The notes beneath the pieces are model-generated. The model did no database searches, was not told the DNA's origin, and saw only the letters and a program-made list of their open reading frames with translations. Position numbers and translations under genes: made by a program. A stretch of 13,353 nucleotides of DNA from CAZYVD01 sp964651045 (GTDB taxonomy: Bacteria; Zhuqueibacterota; QNDG01; DSAB01): the NCBI GenBank assembly GCA_964651045.1, contig CAZYVD010000066.1, positions 1 through 13,353 on the forward strand. Direction: 5' to 3'. Positions within the stretch are counted from its first letter, which is position 1. Every line of letters begins with the position of its first letter. Shown here piece by piece: positions 7,625-13,353 of this stretch.

Positions 7625-7630
7625 AAGGAG
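7625..7630 (+). promoter_or_regulatory. Ribosome binding site that places the regulator start at 7640
   Basis: AAGGAG abuts an in-frame ATG at 7631, too close for initiation, and lies 9 nt before the ATG at 7640. This favours MGKQIGQ as the N-terminus of the response regulator. Confidence 0.6.
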
Positions 7631-7639
7631 ATGTTTGTC

Positions 7640-8398
7640 ATGGGAAAACAGATTGGACAATTAAGCCCAGGAATGGAGATACTGGTAGTAGAAGACAGCT
7701 ACACACAGGCTATGAAGTTAAAGCAGATACTCGAGGAAAGCAGTTATGTAGTCTCAGTTACCCATAACGGCCAGGAGGCCCTGTCGTATATAAAAAAGAA
7801 AAAGCCTGATGTTGTTATCAGCGATGTGATGATGCCAGAGGTAAATGGGTATGAGTTGTGCGAAAGAATAAAGGATGATGATAAACTCAAAGATATACCT
7901 GTGATTCTCCTGACCTCTCTATCGGAACCGTCAGACATCATTAAAGGTCTTAAATGTGGTGCAGACCATTTTATTACGAAGCCTTATGATAAGGATTATC
8001 TGCTTTCTCATATTCATTACATCCTGGTCAATCGTGAACTAAGAAAGAGTTCAGTAACAGACATGGGAGTGGAGATATTTTTTGGGGGCCAGAAATACTA
8101 CATCACATCTGATCGACTTCAGATTATTGATTTGCTATTTTCGACATATGAGGTTGTTGCTCACAAAAACAAGGAGCTTGAGAGAGTCAATAAAAGATTA
8201 AAAAAATCACTGGAGACGATTAAGACACTTGAGGGTCTTGTTCCCATTTGCTCTCGATGTAAGAAGATTCGGAATGATAAGGGGTTCTGGCAGCATCTTG
8301 AGGTCTACTTAACTGCTCATTCCAATGTTGAATTTACACACGGCATCTGTCCCGATTGTGAAAGAAAACTCTATTCCGAGAAAGAAGAGTTGAAATAG
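7640..8398 (+). CDS. Response regulator with C-terminal CxxC...CxxC module
   Basis: 252 aa from the ATG at 7640. An N-terminal receiver domain (about 10-130) has the acidic pair Glu18-Asp19, the phosphoacceptor Asp62 (VVISDVMMP), Thr92 (ILLTS) and Lys114 (ITKP). A helical, probably coiled-coil segment follows (about 165-200, HKNKELERVNKRLKKSLETI). The tail is ICSRCKKIRNDKGFW...HGICPDCERKLY, with Cys204, Cys207, Cys237 and Cys240 placed as a zinc-ribbon-like Cys4 site. This tail recurs at the ends of bacterial receiver and PAS/GAF sensory proteins; its function is unknown to me. There is no DNA-binding or enzymatic output domain, so signalling by protein contact is inferred. No histidine kinase is present in the window. 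It lies 46 nt after the OPT stop and probably shares its transcript. Confidence 0.9.
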   Translation: MGKQIGQLSPGMEILVVEDSYTQAMKLKQILEESSYVVSVTHNGQEALSYIKKKKPDVVISDVMMPEVNGYELCERIKDDDKLKDIPVILLTSLSEPSDIIKGLKCGADHFITKPYDKDYLLSHIHYILVNRELRKSSVTDMGVEIFFGGQKYYITSDRLQIIDLLFSTYEVVAHKNKELERVNKRLKKSLETIKTLEGLVPICSRCKKIRNDKGFWQHLEVYLTAHSNVEFTHGICPDCERKLYSEKEELK

Positions 8399-8433
8399 AA
8401 AAGAGTCTAGTATTCATTTTATGGGAGATAAAT

Positions 8434-8631
8434 ATGAATAGGAGAACATTAAGAGCCGGTATTTTTCTGTTAACGATTCTATTTTCACAGCTAAATTATT
8501 CTCAACAGCAGACAAATATTCAAAAACAGGGTAGAAGAGAGGCTGAACAGTTTATAGAACTCTGTAGATCGTGTTTAAAAATGGAAAGTATGAAGAGGCA
8601 GTTAAATATGCTGAGAAGGCAGTTGCAATAG
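8434..8631 (+). CDS. N-terminal part of the TPR protein (signal peptide), frameshifted
   Basis: Starts at ATG 8434 with GGGAG (8423-8427) six nt upstream. It encodes a clear signal peptide (MNRRTLRAGIFLLTILFSQLNYS, cleavage about residue 23), then the first helix of a TPR (REAEQFIELCRSCLK). After the lysine codon at 8578 the reading becomes non-TPR-like and ends at TAG 8629-8631. The following TPR helix (NGKYEEAVKYAEKAV) is one frame back. It is not a gene of its own but the 5' end of the TPR gene: read through with a -1 shift at 8574-8580 the product is 305 aa. Confidence 0.75.
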   Translation: MNRRTLRAGIFLLTILFSQLNYSQQQTNIQKQGRREAEQFIELCRSCLKMESMKRQLNMLRRQLQ

Positions 8632-9350
8632 AGGATTCATCTTCTCATTATTACTACATACTTGGAGAGGCATACGGTTTGCTTGCACAAAAATCGGGCC
8701 TTCTTGGAAAGCTGTCCAATGCTAAGAAATGCAGGGATGCCTGGTTAAAGGCAGTAGAGCTTGATCCTGAGAATCTCGATGCAAGGTATGGGTTGTTCGA
8801 TTATTATCTCCAGGCTCCACCCATTGCAGGAGGTGGAAAAGAGAAGGCAAAGAAGGAGGCAGAACAGATCATCAAGATAGATCCTGTGGGGGGCCATCTA
8901 TCACTTGCTCAGTTGTATGAGAGTGAGAAGAATTATACAGAGGCAGAGAAGGAATTTATAGAAGCAGCAGAGATCGATCCCCAAAATACGAATGTATATT
9001 TGAACCTTGGATATTTTTATCAGAGAGTGAAAGAGTACGATAAGGCAAGAGAGGCATTCCTCAAGGTTTTAGATATAGATGATGATAATATGGCGGCCTG
9101 TTATCAGCTTGGCAGGACGGCAATATTTTCTGGAAAATATTTAGAAGAAGCGATCGGCTATTTTAAGAAATATCTGGAGAACAAGCCGTCCCAGAATGAT
9201 CCAAGCTGGTCTTATGCACACTGGAGGCTTGGAATGGTATATGAGAAGCTTAACAACAGGGAAAAGGCAATAGAGGAATATAAAAAGGCAATTGAACTTG
9301 ATCCGGAAAATAAGGATGCAAAAAAGGCTTTAGAGAGAATAACAAGGTGA
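8571..9350 (+). CDS. Secreted TPR-repeat protein (main body)
   Basis: About 256 residues of TPR arrays follow the frameshift junction. Around seven helical-pair repeats are visible, including NGKYEEAVKYAEKAVAIED, KNYTEAEKEFIEAAEIDPQN, KEYDKAREAFLKVLDIDDDN, GKYLEEAIGYFKKYLENKP and NNREKAIEEYKKAIELDPEN. Two repeats in the middle are irregular, with a long LLAQKSGLLGKLSNAKKC insertion and a Gly-rich APPIAGGGKEKAKKEA turn that recurs in a family of exported bacterial TPR proteins. The nominal GTG at 8571 is unlikely to be a real start: it lacks an SD and would cut the first repeat in half. With the upstream part at 8434 the protein gains a signal peptide. It probably acts as a periplasmic or envelope scaffold; partners are unknown. 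It sits between the response regulator and the S46 peptidase. Confidence 0.85.
   Translation: MFKNGKYEEAVKYAEKAVAIEDSSSHYYYILGEAYGLLAQKSGLLGKLSNAKKCRDAWLKAVELDPENLDARYGLFDYYLQAPPIAGGGKEKAKKEAEQIIKIDPVGGHLSLAQLYESEKNYTEAEKEFIEAAEIDPQNTNVYLNLGYFYQRVKEYDKAREAFLKVLDIDDDNMAACYQLGRTAIFSGKYLEEAIGYFKKYLENKPSQNDPSWSYAHWRLGMVYEKLNNREKAIEEYKKAIELDPENKDAKKALERITR
8574..8580 (+). other. Candidate -1 slippery heptamer (T TTA AAA) or indel site
   Basis: T_TTA_AAA is a canonical X_XXY_YYZ heptamer, with TTA and AAA being in-frame codons 48 and 49 of the upstream frame. A -1 slip continues at 8580 with AAT GGA AAG, giving CLKNGKYEEAVKYAEKAV, a seamless TPR. One extra A in the run of five As (8577-8581) would have exactly the same effect. 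I see neither an SD-like stimulator about 10 nt upstream nor a stable hairpin just downstream. Confidence 0.5.
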
Positions 9351-9418
9351 GGTGCACTGTTTCATTCAATAAATTTTTATTAATCATTGAAATATTTACA
9401 AAATAGGGAGAGATAAGT

Positions 9419-11500
9419 ATGAAGATCAAAAGAAAGTTGAATCGATTTGTAGTCTTTTTGCTTGTGGTATTGGCAGCTGGAACGCTGCTTTCTTTACCTG
9501 ATGAAGGAATGTGGACATTTGATAATCCACCTGTAAAGATTCTTCAGAAAAAGTATGGTTTTACTCCAACCAAGGAGTGGCTGGATCATGTGAGGCTTTC
9601 AAGCGTACGCTTCATGGATGGAGGCTCGGGATCTTTTGTGAGTCCAAATGGTCTTGTAATGACCAACCATCATGTGGCCGTGGGCCAGTTGCAAAAAATT
9701 TCTACACCGGAAAGAGATTATGTTACGACCGGTTTCTATGCCGCCACACAGGATCAGGAATTGAAGAGTTCCGATCTGGAAGTGAATGTACTTGTCTCAA
9801 TGGAAAACGTAACCGAGCGTGTTAAAGCGGCAGTAAAGGAGGGCATGACCGGAGAGGAGGCCTTAAAGGCTCGCAAGGCTGTGATTGCAAAAATTGAAAA
9901 AGAGAGTCTTGAGGAGACGGGACTTCGTTCTAATGTGATAAATCTATATCATGGTGGAGAATACTGGCTGTATCGTTATAAAAAGTATACCGATGTACGC
10001 CTTGTATTTGCACCAGAGCGCCAGGCCGCCTATTTTGGTGGTGATTTTGATAATTTTACCTATCCCAGATATGATCTCGATGTTGCATTCTTCAGAGTTT
10101 ATGAAGATGGTAAACCAATCCATTCTGAGAATTATTTGAAATGGAATTCAAAAGGAGCCGTAGAGAATGAACTCGTGTTCGTTTCTGGCAATCCAGGTTC
10201 AACGGATCGGTTGTATACATATTCTCAACTCAAATACCAAAGAGACTGCCGCTATCCAATGGTGCTGAAATTTATCAAGTCATGGATAAAGAGTCTCAGG
10301 GAATATTCAAAGAATGGACCTGAGCAGCAGAGAAGGGCATTGATCCGGATTTTTGGTTTGGAGAATGCAAAGAAGGCTTATACAGGTGAGTATAAGGGGC
10401 TACTCGATGAGAAGTTGATGGAAAAGAGAAAAAGAGAGGAAGAGGCTTTCAGGAAAAAGGTAGCATCGAATCATGATTGGCAGGAAAAGTATGGTGATGC
10501 ATGGGAGATCATAGATAGAATAACAAGACTTCAGGCAGATGTTGCCAGAAAGAGATTTTATGAGAGAATTGTAGGATCCCAGCTTGCAGGTATTGCAACT
10601 ACAATTGTCAGGTATGTGGAAGAGATACAAAAGCCCGATTCTGAGAGACTCGATGGATATCATGATTCCGAACTCCCGAGCCTGAAATTTCGTCTATTTT
10701 CTCCTGCTCCGATATATACAGACCTAGAGATATCGAATCTTGAGTGGAGTCTGAGGATGAGTCTCGAAGAGTTGGGAGAGGATAATGAGTTTGTGAAGAT
10801 AGTTCTGAACTCAGGCTCACCTGAAGAAGTGGCCGAGAGGCTGGTAAAAGGTACAAGGCTTGCCGATGTTGAGTTTCGAAAAAAGCTCATCAAAGGCGGC
10901 GTCAGGGCTGTGAAAAAGTGCAGGGATCCTATGATAGTTCTTGCAAGAAAACTCGATCCCATGATGCGTGAGAATGAGGAGTGGTATAAGAAAAACATCG
11001 AGAGTGTTCTAACACCTGCTTCTGAGAAGATAGCACAGGCACGTTTTGCAATATTTGGAAAATCAATTTATCCAGATGCAACATTTACACTAAGATTATC
11101 ATATGGAACTGTAAAAGGTTACCCAATGAATGGTACAAAGGCTCCTTATAAGACGACCCTTTATGGTCTGTTTGATCGCAGTATTAGTTTTGAGATGAAA
11201 GGGGACTATGCACTTCCTCAAAGATTCTGGGACAGGCGCAACACTCTGGATCTTTCGACTCCTGTTAATTTTGTAAGTACATGTGACATAATAGGAGGAA
11301 ACTCTGGATCTCCAGTAATTAATAGGAAGGCAGAAGTTGTGGGTCTCATTTTCGACGGCAATATAGAGAGTCTTCCAGGTAGATTTCTCTATGATGAGGA
11401 AAAGAACAGAGCAGTTGCTGTTCATACTGCCTATATAATTGAAGGGTTGCGTAAATTGTATGATGCAGGCAAATTAGCAGATGAAATCGAGGGGAAATAA
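9419..11500 (+). CDS. S46 family dipeptidyl peptidase (DPP7-like)
   Basis: 693 aa, close to the usual 700-720. A signal peptide (about 1-26, FVVFLLVVLAAGTLLSLP) precedes the S46 N-terminus DEGMWTFDNPPVKILQKKYG. The chymotrypsin-type triad is His85 (GLVMTNHHVAVGQ), Asp221 (FTYPRYDLDVAFFRVYEDG) and Ser629 (DIIGGNSGSPV), with a helical insertion (about 280-540) that in S46 enzymes covers the active site and binds the substrate N-terminus. The residue 18 positions after the catalytic Ser is Gly647 (IFDGN). By recollection of Porphyromonas DPP7 and DPP11, Gly there goes with hydrophobic P1 preference and Arg with Asp/Glu preference, so this is DPP7-like. It releases N-terminal dipeptides in the periplasm. 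GGGAG lies about 8 nt before the ATG. A terminator follows. Confidence 0.95.
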   Translation: MKIKRKLNRFVVFLLVVLAAGTLLSLPDEGMWTFDNPPVKILQKKYGFTPTKEWLDHVRLSSVRFMDGGSGSFVSPNGLVMTNHHVAVGQLQKISTPERDYVTTGFYAATQDQELKSSDLEVNVLVSMENVTERVKAAVKEGMTGEEALKARKAVIAKIEKESLEETGLRSNVINLYHGGEYWLYRYKKYTDVRLVFAPERQAAYFGGDFDNFTYPRYDLDVAFFRVYEDGKPIHSENYLKWNSKGAVENELVFVSGNPGSTDRLYTYSQLKYQRDCRYPMVLKFIKSWIKSLREYSKNGPEQQRRALIRIFGLENAKKAYTGEYKGLLDEKLMEKRKREEEAFRKKVASNHDWQEKYGDAWEIIDRITRLQADVARKRFYERIVGSQLAGIATTIVRYVEEIQKPDSERLDGYHDSELPSLKFRLFSPAPIYTDLEISNLEWSLRMSLEELGEDNEFVKIVLNSGSPEEVAERLVKGTRLADVEFRKKLIKGGVRAVKKCRDPMIVLARKLDPMMRENEEWYKKNIESVLTPASEKIAQARFAIFGKSIYPDATFTLRLSYGTVKGYPMNGTKAPYKTTLYGLFDRSISFEMKGDYALPQRFWDRRNTLDLSTPVNFVSTCDIIGGNSGSPVINRKAEVVGLIFDGNIESLPGRFLYDEEKNRAVAVHTAYIIEGLRKLYDAGKLADEIEGK

Positions 11501-11525
11501 AAAGGAGTAGGGATATTCTGGTAGG

Positions 11526-11558
11526 AAGCCCCGGGAGTCTTTGTTCCGGGGCTTTTTT
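11526..11558 (+). terminator. Intrinsic terminator after the S46 peptidase gene
   Basis: AAGCCCCGG (11526-11534) pairs perfectly with CCGGGGCTT (11546-11554) around an 11-nt loop, and the stem runs into TTTTTT (11553-11558). The GC-rich stem with U-tract, 26 nt past the stop codon, ends the plus-strand OPT/regulator/TPR/S46 run. Confidence 0.95.
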
Positions 11559-11586
11559 AGACGGATCGAATTTTTTTTTTTTTACA

Positions 11587-11616
11587 TTGTTATAAATCAG
11601 GCTTCTTTGTTATAAC
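11587..11616 (+). promoter_or_regulatory. Putative promoter with direct TTGTTATAA repeats
   Basis: TTGTTATAA occurs at 11587-11595 and again at 11607-11615, a 20-bp period. TTGTTA (11587-11592), an 18-nt spacer and TATAAC (11611-11616) make a plausible sigma-70-like pair just upstream of the flavodoxin gene and after a T13 tract (11571-11583). The terminator before it means the flavodoxin gene needs its own promoter. The repeat could also be an operator. Confidence 0.4.
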
Positions 11617-11634
11617 TTAAATTTGAGGATGAAG

Positions 11635-12120
11635 ATGAAAACTCTGATAGCATATTCAACAAGGCACGGCTGTACTGAGAAATTTGTTAAGGAGTTAGAA
11701 AATGTTGCCGCTGGTGAAGTCGATATTATAAATTTAAAAAAATCATATAATATCGATCTTAATAAATATGAAACTGTCATAATTGGCGGGTCGATTCATG
11801 CAGGCAGTATACAGAAAGAGGTTAAACGGTTTTGTTCAGATAATCTTGATGTTCTCAGGGAAAAAAAGGTTGGACTTTTTATTTGCTGTATGGAGCAGGC
11901 AGACAAGGCTGCAAAACAGCTAAGGGAAGAATTTCCTTCGGAATTATTAAATCATGCTGAAGCAGCAGAAATTTTTGGTGGTGAGTTCAATTTTGAAAAA
12001 ATGAACTTTATCGAGAGATTTATTGTAAAAAGAGTTGCCGGAGTGGATAAAAGTGTTTCGAAATTCAATAAGGAGAGTTTTGCCAATTTTGTCAGAGAAA
12101 TGAAATTATCAAAAAAGTAA
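11635..12120 (+). CDS. Flavodoxin-domain protein, HemG-like
   Basis: 161 aa from the ATG at 11635. GAGG (11625-11628) lies six nt upstream, which favours this start over the in-frame TTG at 11623 or ATG at 11629. The N-terminal MKTLIAYSTRHGCTEKFVKEL carries the FMN phosphate-binding loop (STRHGCT) of flavodoxins, followed by YETVIIGGSIHAGSIQKEV (second FMN loop) and KKVGLFICCM. The C-terminus (NFIERFIVKRVAGVDKSV...FANFVREM) resembles the tail of E. coli HemG, the menaquinone-linked protoporphyrinogen oxidase. The Flavodoxin_5/HemG-like group is broader than that enzyme, and no haem gene is near, so a protoporphyrinogen role is only possible. Probably monocistronic, between its own promoter and a convergent gene. 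Confidence 0.85.
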   Translation: MKTLIAYSTRHGCTEKFVKELENVAAGEVDIINLKKSYNIDLNKYETVIIGGSIHAGSIQKEVKRFCSDNLDVLREKKVGLFICCMEQADKAAKQLREEFPSELLNHAEAAEIFGGEFNFEKMNFIERFIVKRVAGVDKSVSKFNKESFANFVREMKLSKK

Positions 12121-12168
12121 AACAGAAAAATTGATTTCATCCAACAAAAATCCAAGACCTATTTGATG
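12121..12168. other. Convergent intergenic gap without a recognisable terminator
   Basis: 48 nt between the stops of two converging genes. I see no GC-rich inverted repeat followed by a T-run on either strand. Confidence 0.5.
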
Positions 12169-13284
12169 TTACCATCTGTTCCTGAAAAATAAACCTAATA
12201 ATGGAAATGTTATAACATAAATTATATGCGGGAGCATTGCCAGTGGGTAATATTTTACAAGGTTTCTGTTCTCAAGAAGATTTTGTCCTCTTAAGAGAAA
12301 GGGGATTTCGGCAAAAGACTTTAAGATTATGGTAAAAAAGAAAGGTAGAATTTGTAAAGGATTAAAAAGTGCAGATATTCCAAGAATAAGAAGAGAAAGA
12401 TTAAAACCATATATGGCTGATAGGAGAATTCTCACCTTCAGGGGATATGCAAGGTGTTTGGATGCAAACCGGATTCTCTGACGAACGAATCTGGAAAACG
12501 TTTCAGGAGGGTCTGTGAAAACAACAGATTTAGGAGAGACTGCATATTTTATTTTTAATTTGGAATACATTTTCTTTATTCTGTGCAGAAGAAGATCATC
12601 GTCACCTGATATCCATCCGGCACTATCACCAAATCCGCCAACTTTAAGGAAAATATCCCTTCGATAAGATAGATTCGCCCCATTGCATGTTAATGGAAAA
12701 CCTATTCCACAAGAGGCTGCTGCTACGGCTGCAAGTGCAAGGTATTCAAGGGCAACAATTCTGTGGAATATTGAATCATAGACTCCATCGGTCCTGTAAG
12801 GGGCATATCCAAGTACCATCGAAGTGTCTGTGTCGTAGAGTTTGACTATTTCTCTTACCCATTCCGGAGCTGGTGTTGTGTCTGCATCTGTTGTTAAGAT
12901 TATCTTACCACTTGCCCTGCAGATCGCTTCATTGATTGCCCTCTTCTTAGGACTTATTTCAGGGTTTGTGTCTACTATATGAATGTCTAAGACGTTTTTA
13001 TGCTTAGCAGCATAATCTTTTATTATTTGACCTGTTCTGTCATCCGACCTGTCATTTACAAGGATTATTTCAATCAGTTTTTTTGGGTACTGAATAACAG
13101 AGAGATGTTCTAACAATCGAGGGAGATTTTTTTCTTCATTATGGCAGGGGACTATTATTGATACAGATGGCAGTTCTGAATTTTGGGAATCGCCATGTTT
13201 CCCTAGTCCTCTCATCATATAAAAAAGGAAACAGAGATATCCGCTTAGAAGGATTAGCACAAAACTATTAATTATAAAAATCAT
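12169..13284 (-). CDS. Membrane-anchored family 2 glycosyltransferase
   Basis: 371 aa. One N-terminal membrane helix (about 3-24) is followed by a GT-A catalytic domain (about 40-280): VSIIVPCHNEE (41-51), ILVNDRSDDRT (74-84), the DxD metal/nucleotide motif TTDADTTP (131-138), an acceptor-side SGDDDLLLHRI (226-236) and the RQRIRFASK stretch (268-276), which matches the position of the Q/RxxRW motif. The C-terminus has about three helices (284-306, 310-326, 346-366). The layout is that of processive or lipid-linked GT2 enzymes (poly-GlcNAc or hyaluronan synthase-like, and exported-glycan transferases), using a nucleotide sugar at the cytoplasmic face; product unknown. No SD precedes the ATG. 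A TTGCAA-17-TATAAA pair lies upstream on the minus strand, but it ends only 2 nt from the ATG. The gene points away from the flavodoxin gene. Confidence 0.9.
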   Translation of the reverse strand: MIFIINSFVLILLSGYLCFLFYMMRGLGKHGDSQNSELPSVSIIVPCHNEEKNLPRLLEHLSVIQYPKKLIEIILVNDRSDDRTGQIIKDYAAKHKNVLDIHIVDTNPEISPKKRAINEAICRASGKIILTTDADTTPAPEWVREIVKLYDTDTSMVLGYAPYRTDGVYDSIFHRIVALEYLALAAVAAASCGIGFPLTCNGANLSYRRDIFLKVGGFGDSAGWISGDDDLLLHRIKKMYSKLKIKYAVSPKSVVFTDPPETFSRFVRQRIRFASKHLAYPLKVRILLSAIYGFNLSLLILGISALFNPLQILPFFFTIILKSFAEIPFLLRGQNLLENRNLVKYYPLAMLPHIIYVITFPLLGLFFRNRW

Positions 13285-13353
13285 TTTTTATATTTTATTT
13301 TTGGCGTTGTTGCAAAGTTACGTGATCCATAGATAATCGGATTTAATATTTGT

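Noticed and set aside
9369..9395. AT-only inverted repeat (AATAAA/TTTATT and TTCAAT/ATTGAA) before the S46 gene
   Set aside because: Weak stem of A/T pairs in an AT-rich gap; expected by chance and not terminator-like.
13287..13313. TTGCAA-17-TATAAA promoter for the glycosyltransferase on the minus strand
   Set aside because: The -10-like box ends 2 nt before the ATG, so transcription would begin within or past the start codon. Probably chance in AT-rich DNA.
1..13353. CRISPR arrays, tRNA or rRNA genes, insertion sequences, phage or toxin-antitoxin modules
   Set aside because: No spaced direct repeats, cloverleaf sequences, transposase or integrase motifs were seen on either strand.

Overview
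The window reads as an ordinary chromosomal stretch, AT-rich by eye, from a Gram-negative-type bacterium. It carries nine or ten protein genes. I see no rRNA, tRNA, CRISPR array, transposase or phage gene. The gene set includes an S46 dipeptidyl peptidase, a GH97 glycosidase, a TIGR00733-type OPT transporter, a DUF1573 protein and a receiver protein with a CxxC...CxxC tail. This suggests an anaerobic or sediment lineage of the FCB superphylum or Aminicenantes/Acidobacteria type. Most genes have clear Shine-Dalgarno sequences, which argues against typical Bacteroidota. The assignment is only an inference.

Left half (178-5508, minus strand) is one tightly packed operon, read right to left: a GH97 glycoside hydrolase, an exported transglutaminase-like protein, a DUF1573 protein, a membrane-anchored rhodanese-fold protein that lacks the catalytic cysteine, and a MauE/DoxX-type four-helix membrane protein. 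Gaps are 11 nt or less, and the last two genes overlap by 4 nt (GTGA). All five products are predicted to be exported or membrane-bound. The operon starts in an AT-rich divergent promoter region (5509-5643). Downstream of its last gene lies a perfect 11-bp palindromic hairpin without a U-tract (58-83).

Centre (5644-11558, plus strand) holds an OPT oligopeptide transporter, an orphan response regulator with a Cys4 C-terminal module, a secreted TPR-repeat protein and an S46 exopeptidase, closed by a strong intrinsic terminator (11526-11558). The peptidase would release dipeptides outside the inner membrane and the OPT protein could import peptides, so a peptide-scavenging unit is plausible.

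Right end: a HemG-like flavodoxin-domain protein (plus strand) faces a membrane-anchored family 2 glycosyltransferase (minus strand), convergent across 48 nt.

Two genes are interrupted by apparent single-base frameshifts. In the DUF1573 gene the signal peptide is in a different frame from the body (shift within about 1672-1749). In the TPR gene the signal peptide plus the first half-repeat is joined to the rest exactly at a T TTA AAA heptamer in the correct frame for -1 slippage (8574-8580). Sequencing indels, recent mutations or, for the second, programmed frameshifting could explain these. They are the most checkable observations here. I did not find a clearly new multi-gene system. The closest candidate is the DUF1573 / Cys-less rhodanese / MauE envelope redox trio coupled to a GH97 and a transglutaminase.
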